Of a DNA stretch of 64,000 nucleotides, positions 1 through 9,348 are shown piece by piece; position 1 is the first letter of the stretch; each line of letters begins with the position of its first letter. The notes below the pieces were generated by a model. It was given only the letters and a program-made list of their open reading frames with translations. It was not told the origin of the DNA and made no database searches. The translations under genes and the position numbers were made by a program. The DNA is taken from assembly GCF_011578045.1 (NCBI RefSeq), contig NZ_CP049801.1, forward strand, positions 2,232,001-2,296,000, given 5' to 3'. This DNA is from Acinetobacter shaoyimingii (GTDB lineage Bacteria; Pseudomonadota; Gammaproteobacteria; Pseudomonadales; Moraxellaceae).

Positions 1-72
1 TACTTTTTAATGAGGTGAATACAGCACGATTCCGCTACAATAGACTTTTAAAACTGAGATTAGGTATTACTG

Positions 73-972
73 GTGAAGTGGTTACAAATTCATATTACTG
101 TAGAAAAGTCACAAGTTGATTTCACTGAAACATTATTAGAGTCTTTAGGCGCAGTGAGCGTGACTTTAGATGATGCTGAAAATCAAGACTTACTTGAACC
201 TCTACCAGGTGAAACACCACTTTGGAATAAAGTTATTGTCACTGGTATCTATGCTCAGGAAGATGACGAACACATCGATGTTGCTGCTTTAGAGACATTT
301 ATTAAAGCTCAAATGCCAAATGCACCATTACGTAGTGAGTTCTTGGAAGATCAAGAATGGGAACGTACTTGGATGGATGCTTACGAACCGATTCAAATTG
401 GTGAAAATTACTGGATCGTTCCAGAATGGATGGAAGCACCAGAACCAGATGCAGTAAACATTAAGCTTGATCCAGGTCTTGCATTTGGTACGGGCAACCA
501 CGCATCTACCTTCTTATGTTTACAATGGCTGGGGCAAACTGATGTCAAAGATAAGATTGTCATTGATTATGGTTGTGGCTCAGGTATTTTAGGTGTAGCT
601 GCCCTACTTCTTGGTGCCAAAAAAGTCTATGCAACGGATATTGACCCACAAGCTGTTTTGGCAACACAGCAAAACGCTGACCTCAATGGTGTACTCGATC
701 GTTTATATGTAGGTTTGCCAGAAGAGTTTAACGCTGAGTTGGGCGATCAAAAAGCAGATGTATTTGTTGCCAATATTCTTGCTGGACCTTTAATGGCATT
801 GGCTTCTGAATTTGCAACGCTGATTCAACCTGAAGGTGAATTTGCATTGGCCGGTGTGATTGAAGAGCAAGTCGAAGAAGTTTCACGTGTGTATTCAGCG
901 TTTTTCGATGTGCAATTGGTTGAAAAACGAGATGAAAACTGGTGTCGTATTTCTGGTAAACTTAAAAAATAA
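73..972 (+). CDS. prmA: Ribosomal protein L11 methyltransferase PrmA
   Basis: PrmA trimethylates ribosomal protein L11 using S-adenosylmethionine, in the cytoplasm. The 299-residue product has the family's usual size. An N-terminal substrate-recognition domain (about 1-120) is followed by a Rossmann methyltransferase with [11 protein letters not shown] at 133-143 and the SAM-binding DYGCGSG at 165-171. The acidic end of the next strand (ATDID) and the NILAGPL motif are also present. The start is a GTG at 73; no in-frame ATG lies in the right place. It is followed after 18 bases by the zinc-ribbon gene at 991, so the two are probably cotranscribed. The family call is very secure. Confidence 0.97.
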   Translation: MKWLQIHITVEKSQVDFTETLLESLGAVSVTLDDAENQDLLEPLPGETPLWNKVIVTGIYAQEDDEHIDVAALETFIKAQMPNAPLRSEFLEDQEWERTWMDAYEPIQIGENYWIVPEWMEAPEPDAVNIKLDPGLAFGTGNHASTFLCLQWLGQTDVKDKIVIDYGCGSGILGVAALLLGAKKVYATDIDPQAVLATQQNADLNGVLDRLYVGLPEEFNAELGDQKADVFVANILAGPLMALASEFATLIQPEGEFALAGVIEEQVEEVSRVYSAFFDVQLVEKRDENWCRISGKLKK

Positions 973-990
973 AAGTCAGTTTAAGTATAT

Positions 991-1854
991 ATGAGTGATA
1001 AACAAACACGCTGTCCCCATTGTCAAACTGTATATAAAGTTTCAGTTACTCAGTTAACTGTTGCTCAGGGGATGGTGTGTTGTGCAAAATGTTCAACTCA
1101 ATTTAATGCCTTAACGTATTTAGTCAAACAACCAGAGTCTGAAGAACTTGTAAAAAAATCTACAAGTTCTTCACCCAATGATTTAAAGACCTTTCAAAAA
1201 GACATTTTTGAAGAAAAAGATATTATTGCAATTTTTGATCGTAAAATTGAAAATTCGAATATGGATTTACGCACGTATTTAAACAATTTAAATAAGTTCA
1301 ATATCGATCCTATTGCTGCATTCCCCGCGTTGAATTTATCTTCACGTTCAAAAGACCGTCAATTTGATAAAACCTCTAAACCAAGACATCCAGCATATTA
1401 TGTGGCTTGGTTCTTTGCCAATGTAGCCTTACTCTTTATATTCGTATTCCAATTGCTTTGGTTTAATCCATCACTTCTCGCCAAGTCACCTACATTAAAT
1501 GCTTTCTTTATTAATAGCTGTGCCATGTTTAATTGTGTCACCATTGATCAGCGTTATAAAAAGATGACCATTTCACATTTGAATACGGTGGCTATAGATG
1601 ATCATTCAACTGAATTTAATGGCATTTTGATCAATAACTATGAAAAGAGTTTAAATCTTCCCTTATTGAAGCTGAGCTTAATAGACAAAGGAGTGATCAA
1701 AGCATCGTACATCAAATCTTCAACTGATTATTTGGTACCGAGCTTAAATGGAATCACTCGAATTCCGACAAATAGCCCTTTTGAATTCAAATTTGCCATA
1801 AATGTATCAAAAACATCCTTCGATAATTATAAAATAGAAGTAATCCGCCCTTAA
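991..1854 (+). CDS. Zinc-ribbon domain protein with DUF3426, single-pass membrane protein
   Basis: The N-terminus has two CxxC pairs (C8/C11 and C31/C34) in the MJ0042-type zinc-ribbon arrangement. A variable charged linker follows, then one hydrophobic segment near residues 136-158, then a C-terminal DUF3426-like beta domain. Such proteins are usually found beside prmA or fis in gammaproteobacteria, and their function is not established. The topology suggests a cytoplasmic zinc finger and a periplasmic C-terminal domain. It lies 18 bases downstream of prmA. No strong ribosome binding site is visible before the ATG. The family call is secure; the role is unknown. Confidence 0.85.
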   Translation: MSDKQTRCPHCQTVYKVSVTQLTVAQGMVCCAKCSTQFNALTYLVKQPESEELVKKSTSSSPNDLKTFQKDIFEEKDIIAIFDRKIENSNMDLRTYLNNLNKFNIDPIAAFPALNLSSRSKDRQFDKTSKPRHPAYYVAWFFANVALLFIFVFQLLWFNPSLLAKSPTLNAFFINSCAMFNCVTIDQRYKKMTISHLNTVAIDDHSTEFNGILINNYEKSLNLPLLKLSLIDKGVIKASYIKSSTDYLVPSLNGITRIPTNSPFEFKFAINVSKTSFDNYKIEVIRP

Positions 1855-2127
1855 GATTGGAAAAAACTATTAAAAATTGAAAAAAAATGTAGTTTTCTTG
1901 CTCACTTTTTCTTTGAGAATGGTATCATGTGCGCCACGAAAGCTTTGCCATATCAACTTCTCGCAATATTTTTTAAAAATACAGTTCAACACATGTGCTT
2001 TATTAGATAATTTAGCGCATTGAGTGCATTTTTTATAAATATTGCGGCTGTAACAAATTTTAATGTCTTGTTACGGTTAAATTTCGCTCAAATGCAAAAG
2101 TTATGGCAAGCTATTGTTCTTGTTTTA
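1855..2127. other. Untranslated stretch before the fis-leader terminator
   Basis: About 270 bases without a credible coding frame. It may be the 3' untranslated region of the prmA operon or hold a small RNA or the fis promoter. TTGCTC near 1899 and TATCAT near 1924 resemble promoter boxes, but the 19-base spacer is long. It ends in the strong hairpin terminator at 2128-2171. Confidence 0.35.
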
Positions 2128-2171
2128 GAGCACCTGTTTTAGGAACTAAAACAGAGCTCAATTTTTTTTTT
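2128..2171 (+). terminator. Rho-independent terminator in the fis leader
   Basis: A perfect 9-bp stem (2134-2142 with 2146-2154) with a GAA loop is extended by an outer GAGC/GCTC pairing (2128-2131 with 2156-2159). About ten T residues follow. It ends only about 53 bases before the fis start. It may terminate the prmA operon, end a small RNA, or act as an attenuator of fis. Confidence 0.8.
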
Positions 2172-2182
2172 GACCACAATTT

Positions 2183-2201
2183 ATCACTTTACCCAAGTGA
2201 T
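2183..2201 (+). promoter_or_regulatory. Hairpin immediately upstream of fis
   Basis: ATCACTT at 2183-2189 and AAGTGAT at 2195-2201 form a perfect 7-bp stem with a 5-base loop, 23 bases before the fis ATG. No T-tract follows, so it is not a terminator. It could be an mRNA structure in the fis 5' leader or a protein-binding inverted repeat. Confidence 0.4.
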
Positions 2202-2224
2202 GATAGATTTTCGGATTAACTCGC

Positions 2225-2494
2225 ATGAATAGCAAATCTCCTATTTTTACTGCACAATCTGATGTCGCTCTTCGTATTCACGTAGATCGCGCAGTTCGCC
2301 ATTATTTTGCACAATTGCAAGGCGAGCAACCATCTCAAGTTTACGACATGGTGCTAGCAGAAATGGAGAAACCTCTTTTATCTGTCGTTCTGGAATACAC
2401 GCGTGGTAACCAGACACGTGCTGCAGAGATCCTCGGACTTAACCGTGGTACGTTACGTAAAAAGTTGAAAGCTCACGGTTTAATGAGTGAATAA
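2225..2494 (+). CDS. fis: DNA-binding protein Fis
   Basis: Fis is a small homodimeric nucleoid protein that bends DNA and activates rRNA and other growth-linked promoters. The 89-residue length is close to that of enteric Fis. The C-terminal helix-turn-helix is clear: the stretch 62-81 contains [20 protein letters not shown], as in enterobacterial Fis. The N-terminal beta-hairpin region is more divergent. In enterics fis is cotranscribed with dusB. Here it sits alone behind a strong terminator and in front of its own terminator at 2503-2532, so it is probably a monocistronic unit. Confidence 0.95.
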   Translation: MNSKSPIFTAQSDVALRIHVDRAVRHYFAQLQGEQPSQVYDMVLAEMEKPLLSVVLEYTRGNQTRAAEILGLNRGTLRKKLKAHGLMSE

Positions 2495-2502
2495 ATGATA
2501 AA

Positions 2503-2532
2503 ATGCTTGCGGTTACCGCAGGCATTTTTTTT
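2503..2532 (+). terminator. Terminator after fis
   Basis: A 10-bp stem with one G-T wobble (2503-2512 with 2516-2525), a TTA loop and a run of eight T residues lie 8 bases after the fis stop codon. Confidence 0.88.
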
Positions 2533-2614
2533 AACCTGTATATTTTTGAAAACTGATTTAATTTAACTTGTTCCTTTTGTTTTACTCTGTTCCTTGAAAA
2601 CTGTGACGAAGATC

Positions 2615-4189
2615 ATGACTATTAAACGCGCTTTAATCTCTGTTTCCGACAAAACTGGTATTGTTGAATTTGCAAAGAACCTTTCTGCTCTAGGGGTAGA
2701 AATTTTATCTACAGGTGGTACGTATAAATTGTTGAAAGACAATGACGTCGCTGTAGTTGAAGTTTCAGAGCATACTGGTTTCCCAGAGATGATGGACGGC
2801 CGTGTAAAAACACTACATCCAAAAATTCATGGGGGTATCTTGGCTCGTCGAGGTCTCGACGAAGCTGTGATGGCTGAACACAACATCGACGCGATCGATT
2901 TAGTTGTTGTTAACTTATATCCATTTGCTGCAACTGTGGCAAAACCAAATTGTTCGCTTGCTGATGCGATTGAAAACATCGACATCGGTGGCCCAACAAT
3001 GGTTCGTGCAGCTGCGAAGAACCATGCATCTGTTGGTATCGTGGTAAATGCATCAGATTACGACACGGTAATTGCTGAACTTAAAGCTGAGGGTGCTTTA
3101 ACTCATGCAACACGTTTTGATCTTGCAGTGAAAGCATTTGAACATACTGCGCAATATGACGGTATGATTGCATCTTACTTAGGCGCACGCGTAGGCAAGG
3201 AAGAAGGCACTGCTGACAAATTTGCACGCACCTTCAATACACAATTGAATAAAGCACAAGACTTACGTTACGGTGAAAACCCACATCAGTCTGCTGCGTT
3301 CTATGTTGAATCAACTGCGACTGAAGCATCTGTTTCAACTGCAAAACAGTTACAAGGTAAAGAACTCTCTTATAACAACATTGCAGATACTGACGCTGCA
3401 CTTGAATGTGTTAAATCATTCGCGAAACCAGCATGTGTGATTGTGAAACATGCAAACCCATGTGGTGTTGCGGTGTCTTTAGACGGTATTCAAGCAGCAT
3501 ATGACCTTGCATATGCAACCGATCCTGAATCTGCATTTGGTGGCATCATTGCATTCAACCGTGAATTAGACGTTGCAACCGCGCAAGCGATTGTGGATCG
3601 TCAATTCGTGGAAGTGATTATTGCACCAAGCATCACTGATGGCGTATTAGAAGTAACTGGTGCGAAGAAAAACGTACGTGTGCTTGTGTGTGGTGAACTT
3701 CCTAAGATCGATGAACGTGCTGCACAGCTTGACTACAAACGTGTAAACGGTGGTTTGTTAGTCCAAGATCAAGACTTGGGTATGATTACTAAAGATGATC
3801 TTAAAGTCGTGACTAAGCGTGCTCCTACTGAACAAGAAATTGATGACTTAATCTTTGCTTGGAAAGTGGCGAAATATGTGAAATCTAATGCGATTGTGTA
3901 TGCGAAAAACCGTCAAACCATTGGTGTCGGCGCAGGTCAAATGAGCCGTGTAAACTCTGCACGTATCGCTGCAATCAAAGCTGAACATGCAGGTTTAGTG
4001 GTTGAAGGTGCAGTGATGGCATCTGACGCATTCTTCCCGTTCCGTGATGGTATTGATAACGCTGCAAAAGCAGGAATCAAATGCATTATTCAACCAGGTG
4101 GTTCTATGCGTGATGAAGAAACCATTGCTGCTGCGGATGAAGCAGGCATTGCAATGGTATTCACTGGCATGCGTCATTTCCGCCACTAA
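2615..4189 (+). CDS. purH: Bifunctional AICAR formyltransferase / IMP cyclohydrolase PurH
   Basis: PurH carries out the last two steps of de novo purine synthesis, formylating AICAR with 10-formyl-tetrahydrofolate and closing the ring to IMP. The N-terminal cyclohydrolase domain shows [17 protein letters not shown] and [10 protein letters not shown]. The C-terminal transformylase shows the KHANPCG motif. I chose the ATG at 2615 (524 residues, starting MTIKRAL) over an in-frame TTG at 2594, because the family normally begins right before the conserved RALISVSDK segment. purD follows after a fold-back repeat, and purF lies elsewhere in this window. Confidence 0.97.
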   Translation: MTIKRALISVSDKTGIVEFAKNLSALGVEILSTGGTYKLLKDNDVAVVEVSEHTGFPEMMDGRVKTLHPKIHGGILARRGLDEAVMAEHNIDAIDLVVVNLYPFAATVAKPNCSLADAIENIDIGGPTMVRAAAKNHASVGIVVNASDYDTVIAELKAEGALTHATRFDLAVKAFEHTAQYDGMIASYLGARVGKEEGTADKFARTFNTQLNKAQDLRYGENPHQSAAFYVESTATEASVSTAKQLQGKELSYNNIADTDAALECVKSFAKPACVIVKHANPCGVAVSLDGIQAAYDLAYATDPESAFGGIIAFNRELDVATAQAIVDRQFVEVIIAPSITDGVLEVTGAKKNVRVLVCGELPKIDERAAQLDYKRVNGGLLVQDQDLGMITKDDLKVVTKRAPTEQEIDDLIFAWKVAKYVKSNAIVYAKNRQTIGVGAGQMSRVNSARIAAIKAEHAGLVVEGAVMASDAFFPFRDGIDNAAKAGIKCIIQPGGSMRDEETIAAADEAGIAMVFTGMRHFRH

Positions 4190-4210
4190 TTCATTATAAG
4201 TTGTATTTAT

Positions 4211-4334
4211 TAATCCCCCTAAATCCCCCCTTTGTAAAAAGGGGGACTTTTCACGTTAGAAACCTGAGTTTTAATACGTGATACCCTCCCTTTTCTAAAG
4301 GGTGAGAAGCATCGCTTCGCAAGGGGGAATTCTA
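4211..4334. repeat. Fold-back (REP/MITE-like) intergenic element between purH and purD
   Basis: The segment is built of nested inverted repeats. A CCCCC-rich arm at 4225-4233 pairs with AAAGGGGG near 4238-4245. A CCCTCCCTTTT stretch faces an AAAGGG stretch at 4283-4302. GAAGC/GCTTC form a hairpin at 4306-4318. The outer AATCCCCCT (4212-4220) roughly complements AAGGGGGAATT (4321-4331). No reading frame is present. It may be a dispersed repeat of the REP or MITE kind and could terminate or stabilise the purH mRNA. Confidence 0.6.
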
Positions 4335-4354
4335 TACATTGAGGGATTTTTTAA

Positions 4355-5638
4355 ATGAATATTTTAGTTTTAGGTAGTGGCGGTCGTGAACATGCATTGG
4401 CATGGAAAATCGCACAAGACGATCAAGTTACAAAAGTTTTTGTAGCGCCTGGGAATGCCGGTACTGCAACTGAAAATAAATGTGAAAATGTCGCTTTAGA
4501 CATTCTCGACAACCCTGCCATTATTGATTTTGCCAAAAACAATGCGGTTGAATTGATCGTTGTGGGTCCTGAAGCCCCTCTGGTCAATGGTGTGGTCGAT
4601 GCTTGCCGTGAAGCTGGTGTGAAAATTTGGGGACCAACACAATTTGCAGCGCAGTTAGAAGGCTCTAAAGCATTTGCCAAACACTTCTTAAAACGCCATA
4701 ACATTCCAACTGCATTCTATGACGTATTCACTGAAGTGGATGCTGCGAAAGCATTTGTTGAAAAAAATGGTGCACCGATTGTGATCAAGGCTGACGGTCT
4801 TGCTGCAGGTAAAGGTGTGATCGTTGCAATGACCAATCAAGAAGCGTTTGATGCGATTGATGACATGCTTGCAGGCAACAAGTTTGGTGATGCAGGTTCT
4901 CGTGTGGTGATCGAAGAGTTCTTGGCAGGTGAAGAAGCATCATTCATTTGTATGATTGACGGTGACAACATTTTGCCAATGGCGACTTCACAAGACCATA
5001 AGCGTATTTTTGAAGGCGACCAAGGTCCAAATACTGGCGGTATGGGTGCTTACTCTCCTGCTCCTGTTGTAACAGCAGACGTATTTGAAAAAACCATGAA
5101 TGAAGTGATGCGTCCTACCGTTGAAGGTATGAAAAAAGACGGTCATGTTTATACTGGTTTCTTATATGCAGGCTTGATGATTGACGACAAAGGTCAGCCT
5201 AAAGTCATCGAGTTTAACTGTCGTTTTGGCGACCCTGAAACTCAACCGATCATGATGCGTTTAAAATCATCTTTGGTGGATTTGGTTCAAGCAGGTATTG
5301 AAGGCAAATTACCGAAAGAAGCTGAATGGGATGAGCGTAAAACGGTTGGTATCGTTTTAGCGTCTAAAGACTATCCTGAAACTTCAAGCAGTGGCGATGT
5401 AATTTCAGGTTTAGATACTGTAATGGCTGATGCGAAAGTCTTCCATGCAGGCACGAAAGCACTTGAGAATGGTGACATCGTGACTGCTGGTGGTCGTGTG
5501 CTTTGTGTGACGGCTCTTGGTAATACCATTAGTGAAGCACAAGCAAAAGCCTTAGAACTTTGTGAAAAAGTGACATTCGACGGCGTTCAATACCGTAAAG
5601 ATATTGGTTACCGTGCGATTGCTCGTGAAAATGCTTAA
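4355..5638 (+). CDS. purD: Phosphoribosylamine-glycine ligase PurD (GAR synthetase)
   Basis: PurD joins glycine to phosphoribosylamine using ATP, the second step of purine synthesis. The 427-residue product begins with the nucleotide-binding-like MNILVLGSGGREHALAWK. It has the ATP-grasp segments IVIKADGLAAGKGV and GMGAYSPAP, and the metal-binding EFNCRFGDPETQ. A GAGGG ribosome binding site at 4341-4345 supports the ATG. It is downstream of purH with a 165-base spacer holding a repeat element. A terminator follows at 5664-5690. Confidence 0.97.
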   Translation: MNILVLGSGGREHALAWKIAQDDQVTKVFVAPGNAGTATENKCENVALDILDNPAIIDFAKNNAVELIVVGPEAPLVNGVVDACREAGVKIWGPTQFAAQLEGSKAFAKHFLKRHNIPTAFYDVFTEVDAAKAFVEKNGAPIVIKADGLAAGKGVIVAMTNQEAFDAIDDMLAGNKFGDAGSRVVIEEFLAGEEASFICMIDGDNILPMATSQDHKRIFEGDQGPNTGGMGAYSPAPVVTADVFEKTMNEVMRPTVEGMKKDGHVYTGFLYAGLMIDDKGQPKVIEFNCRFGDPETQPIMMRLKSSLVDLVQAGIEGKLPKEAEWDERKTVGIVLASKDYPETSSSGDVISGLDTVMADAKVFHAGTKALENGDIVTAGGRVLCVTALGNTISEAQAKALELCEKVTFDGVQYRKDIGYRAIARENA

Positions 5639-5663
5639 TTCTTTCTCATAAAGATATAAAGTA

Positions 5664-5690
5664 AAAAACCCCGCTGAGTGCGGGGTTTTT
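5664..5690. terminator. Bidirectional terminator between purD and the convergent orphan gene
   Basis: An 11-bp perfect stem, AAAAACCCCGC with GCGGGGTTTTT, and a TGAGT loop have A-rich and T-rich flanks on both sides. The hairpin therefore works for purD on the plus strand and for the gene ending at 5702 on the minus strand. Confidence 0.92.
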
Positions 5691-5701
5691 ATTAATAATT
5701 T

Positions 5702-6910
5702 TTATTTCATTTGAGCTGCTAATTCTTTCCATTCATCAAAATTAGTATTTTGTGGATTACTCCAGTTTAATTCTTTCCCGACTTTTATTTTTCTAAGACC
5801 TATATTTCTTCTACAAGTAGCTACCTCAAGAAGCTCGGATAATATTCCCCACAATTCAAAAATTACTTCATATTCAGGACGTCTTCCTCTATGCACTAGT
5901 TTATTTCGAGATTTTCGAGCACTCTCTAATATCTTATAATTTTGTCTTGAGATAATTTTGGCTAACCTTAAAAGTTTATGCTTAGTTGCTATATTTTTTA
6001 AAAACTTACCTTCTTCCCATGTTGTATGTAAACATCTTACTTGTCTTGGATAGCTATCCTTACATTTCATATAAATCTTCTTCCATAAAATTTCTGTAAT
6101 TTGCTCAACCACAACCCACAAATTATTAAGCGCATCATTATTGTTTTGATTAATTAAAGATGTATAGCCATTTGATAGAAAGAATAGTGTGAAAGTAGGT
6201 ATAGACTTAACTATTTCCTGTCCTTCATTATAAGCCTGTCTCAGATCATTTAAATGTAAGACTCTTGGACACATCAGTGGTGCAAGTCGTTCAGATTTAG
6301 ATGCCCAATTGCATCTTAATTGATTATGAAGCGATGGCAGATAAGAAAATAAGCTTTGTTTTTCATATAATGTCCCTACTACTAACTCATGAGGATACAG
6401 AACTTCTACATGTATTCCACCTAATAATAGGCAACACAAAATCTCATTTAATTTAGCAATACCATCAATACGTGTTGGAAACTTTTCACTTTGAGGAATT
6501 GCTATTACTCCGTCATAGCTAATTAAAGCACTTAAGCTATCATCACTTTCTAAAGAAAGAATTCCGATTACTTTTGATAGTTGCGTTCCATCATAAGAAT
6601 TATTATTGATTTGATCTAATGTAAAATTGATCTGCGGTTGCTGTTCACTAATTATTGCTGAATAAGGTTTTAGATGAACCATCCATGTGGGATTATATGA
6701 TGGTAGTCTAGAAGTAGGCTCTATATAATCAATAGGAGCATCTGTTCTTTCAATCCAACCACCCTCATACCAGACGGATGTTTCTGTCGGTCTTTCTTTA
6801 ATATTTTTAGTTAGTGTCTTAGGAATATTACGATTTTCAGAAAGAAAGGGATCATAGTCATCTTCAAAAGCATATATTTGTCCAGTTTCGGTATCCTGAT
6901 ACTCCTTCAT
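5702..6910 (-). CDS. Orphan protein with a HEPN-like C-terminal domain
   Basis: I do not recognise the full-length 402-residue family. The C-terminal part (about 255-370) is helical and carries SRNKLVHRG, in which R335 and H340 form an RxxxxH signature typical of HEPN domains. Several HEPN families are ribonucleases used in toxin-antitoxin and abortive-infection systems. The N-terminal 240 residues are mixed alpha/beta with no motif I can name. The gene is AT-richer than its purine-pathway neighbours, stands alone on the minus strand, and looks like an acquired insertion. The HEPN assignment rests on one motif plus a helical context. Confidence 0.6.
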   Translation of the reverse strand: MKEYQDTETGQIYAFEDDYDPFLSENRNIPKTLTKNIKERPTETSVWYEGGWIERTDAPIDYIEPTSRLPSYNPTWMVHLKPYSAIISEQQPQINFTLDQINNNSYDGTQLSKVIGILSLESDDSLSALISYDGVIAIPQSEKFPTRIDGIAKLNEILCCLLLGGIHVEVLYPHELVVGTLYEKQSLFSYLPSLHNQLRCNWASKSERLAPLMCPRVLHLNDLRQAYNEGQEIVKSIPTFTLFFLSNGYTSLINQNNNDALNNLWVVVEQITEILWKKIYMKCKDSYPRQVRCLHTTWEEGKFLKNIATKHKLLRLAKIISRQNYKILESARKSRNKLVHRGRRPEYEVIFELWGILSELLEVATCRRNIGLRKIKVGKELNWSNPQNTNFDEWKELAAQMK

Positions 6911-6979
6911 AAAGCATCCTTGTTATAATTACTGTTTAGAAATTAATAAGCACTATTATACATAATATAGTCCCATCAA

Positions 6980-7540
6980 ATGACATCTCGATATATTCAA
7001 ACCCCTCGCCTCATCCTCCGCCAATGGCAAGACGCCGACACTATCCCATTTATCCAAATGTGTGCAGATGATGATGTCATGCGCTACTTCTATAAAAAAC
7101 TGAGTGCTGAGGAAGCTACTGCTTTTATGCAACGCTTAAAAGATGCAATAGAAACTCGTGGCTGGGGGCTATTTGCAGTAGAACTTAAAAGCACAGGTGA
7201 TTTTATCGGATTTATCGGCTTACACGTACATCCATCTGAATTTGACATGGCAGATGCCCCAGAAATTGGTTGGCGTTTACTACCACAATATTGGCATCAA
7301 GGTTATGCCACAGAAGGCGCAAAAGCTGTGCTTAAACATGCGTTTCGCAATCTAAGATTAGACAAAGTGATTTCATTTACAGCACTACAAAACATCCCTT
7401 CTCAACGTGTGATGCAAAAAATTGGCTTGGACAAAGTCAGAGAATTTGATCATCCGCTCATTCCAGCCAGTCATGAATTGTGTCCGCACGTGCTGTATGA
7501 AAAGCTCCGTTCAGACTATCTCTCTATTCCCTTTTGTTAA
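6980..7540 (+). CDS. GNAT-family N-acetyltransferase (RimJ/RimL-like)
   Basis: The 186-residue product starts with the typical TPRLILRQWQDADT segment of RimJ/RimL-type acetyltransferases. It has an acetyl-CoA-binding region around WHQGYATEGAKAVLKHAF, and ends with the SQRVMQKIGL motif. This family transfers acetyl groups from acetyl-CoA to protein N-termini or small molecules; the substrate here cannot be told. No clear ribosome binding site is visible before the ATG. It is divergent from the HEPN-like gene and convergent with the P450. Confidence 0.85.
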   Translation: MTSRYIQTPRLILRQWQDADTIPFIQMCADDDVMRYFYKKLSAEEATAFMQRLKDAIETRGWGLFAVELKSTGDFIGFIGLHVHPSEFDMADAPEIGWRLLPQYWHQGYATEGAKAVLKHAFRNLRLDKVISFTALQNIPSQRVMQKIGLDKVREFDHPLIPASHELCPHVLYEKLRSDYLSIPFC

Positions 7541-7603
7541 TGCCATAGAGAAAGTTTTAAGAGATACGCTTCAACTTCGCATCATTCATTTTCAACTTAG
7601 AAT

Positions 7604-9016
7604 TTATGAGTTTTGAACACGTGGTTGAAGCTTCACCATCATCTTAGAATAACCCCGAATAAAATTCGATTGCACCAATTCTGGCGCTTCCAAGACCTCA
7701 ATACGTTCAAAGCGTTTTAATATTTCTTCCCATAAAATTTTTAATTGCATTTCTGCCAGTCGACTCCCCATACAACGGTGAATCCCATACCCAAAGGAAA
7801 GATGCTTATTGGCATTGGCACGGTCAATCATGAACGCATCTGCATGCTCAAACACCGACTCATCTCGATTGGCAGAGGCATACCACATCACTACTTTATC
7901 GCCTTTACGAATAAACTGTCCACCTAACATCACATCTTGCGTTGCCACACGGCGCATATAAGCCAAAGGGGTTTGCCAGCGAATTATTTCACTGATCATA
8001 TTCGGTATCAAATCGTGATTTTGCTTCAGCTTTTCAAATTCTTTCGGAAATAAATGCATGGCATAAACGCCTGCTGACATCGAATTTCGTGTTGTATCAT
8101 TGCCGCCCACAATCAATAAAGCTAAATCGCCCAAAAACTCTAGCGGTCGTTCAATTAAATCTTGGGTTGCTTCATTGCGAATTAATAAACTCATTAGATC
8201 AAAACTTGGGGCTTCACCTGCCTGAATCCGTGCCGCTTTGTCATGCCATAAAGCGCTAAGATCACGTAGCATCTCCTTAAGACCATCAAATGTTGTATCA
8301 ATATCCATTGTTCCGCCTGTTGTTCCAGGTGTCGATGACGCAATTTCCGACCAATACACCAGTTTACGGCGTTCCTCATAAGGAAAGTCCAATAACGTTG
8401 CTAACATCCGTGATGTCAGCTCTATGGAGACACGATCAACAAAATCAAATGGTGTATTCAAAGGAAGATGATCAAGCACATCAATGGTTCGGGTTCGAAT
8501 TAAACTTTCCATCTCTTGTAAATTCTTCGGCACAAAAACCCCTTGTACCGCTTTACGTTGAATGTCATGTTTCGGTGGGTCCATGGCAATAAACATTTCT
8601 AGCTCTAAACCTTTGGGTTGCTCGCCTAACATGATGATCGGCTCAGATGAAAACAGCGCATGATTTTTATCGACAAATTGAACATCGTCGTACTTCGTAA
8701 CAGACCAGAATGCACCAAAACGACTCTTAGCCTGATAATGCACAGGCGCTTCTTGTCTTAAACGTTGATAGTAGGATACCCAAAGCCCTTGTCGATATAA
8801 AAATGGCTGACTCAGATCAATGTCTTGCAATGCTAATGAATCGACTTCAGGCAATGGCGTCTCAACCATCGGCTCAAAATCTGGATTTGTAGAAAACTGA
8901 CTTTTTAATTGATGAAATATATGAAGCACTTTCACTTGTTGATGTAGCGGTAAAAATTTCGACACCCGATGAATCAAACTTTGTCTTAGATTTTTACCAT
9001 GCATAGATAGCTTCAT
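7604..9016 (-). CDS. Cytochrome P450, CYP153-like (alkane/fatty-acid hydroxylase)
   Basis: The haem-binding loop FGYGIHRCMG holds the cysteine ligand (about C415 of 470). The oxygen-activating I-helix reads GGNDTTRNSM and the K-helix has EIIRW. The GGNDTTRNS form is typical of the CYP153 group, which hydroxylates terminal carbons of alkanes and fatty acids. I chose the ATG at 9016 because an AGGGAC ribosome binding site (9021-9026) precedes it; an ATG at 9052 would add 12 residues without such a site. No ferredoxin or ferredoxin reductase gene is adjacent, so redox partners must come from elsewhere. The subfamily call is moderately sure. Confidence 0.88.
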   Translation of the reverse strand: MKLSMHGKNLRQSLIHRVSKFLPLHQQVKVLHIFHQLKSQFSTNPDFEPMVETPLPEVDSLALQDIDLSQPFLYRQGLWVSYYQRLRQEAPVHYQAKSRFGAFWSVTKYDDVQFVDKNHALFSSEPIIMLGEQPKGLELEMFIAMDPPKHDIQRKAVQGVFVPKNLQEMESLIRTRTIDVLDHLPLNTPFDFVDRVSIELTSRMLATLLDFPYEERRKLVYWSEIASSTPGTTGGTMDIDTTFDGLKEMLRDLSALWHDKAARIQAGEAPSFDLMSLLIRNEATQDLIERPLEFLGDLALLIVGGNDTTRNSMSAGVYAMHLFPKEFEKLKQNHDLIPNMISEIIRWQTPLAYMRRVATQDVMLGGQFIRKGDKVVMWYASANRDESVFEHADAFMIDRANANKHLSFGYGIHRCMGSRLAEMQLKILWEEILKRFERIEVLEAPELVQSNFIRGYSKMMVKLQPRVQNS

Positions 9017-9348
9017 TGCAGTCCCTGCTTTTGTTATTGTGTAATGCATCATTGCATTACCACTATTTTATTTACCCTTAATAATCTCAATCAAATCAAT
9101 AGAAAATAATGTGAAAGCAATGTGATTGACTTTTTAACCCATCGATAGCTGAATTGCATCACTTTTGGATGATTCTGATTTTATAAACGTTGAACAAATA
9201 TTGAAATTTAGATTGATAATAAAAATGTTATATCGCTTGTAAATCCATTTAAACAAGTATCACTTTTACTTTAAATTTTAAATGATGTTAAAACCAGCGC
9301 AGTGTTGGTTTTAACAGAACAATACGCTATTTTTATGATAAATAAATA
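9017..9348. other. Intergenic region upstream of the P450
   Basis: About 330 AT-rich bases between the P450 start and the small acidic protein. I see no coding frame and no convincing hairpin terminator. The P450 promoter should lie here, but no clear boxes stand out. Confidence 0.3.

Noticed and set aside
2594-2614. TTG start for purH adding seven residues
   Set aside because: The family's conserved N-terminus begins just after the ATG at 2615, and the extra residues have no counterpart in known PurH proteins.
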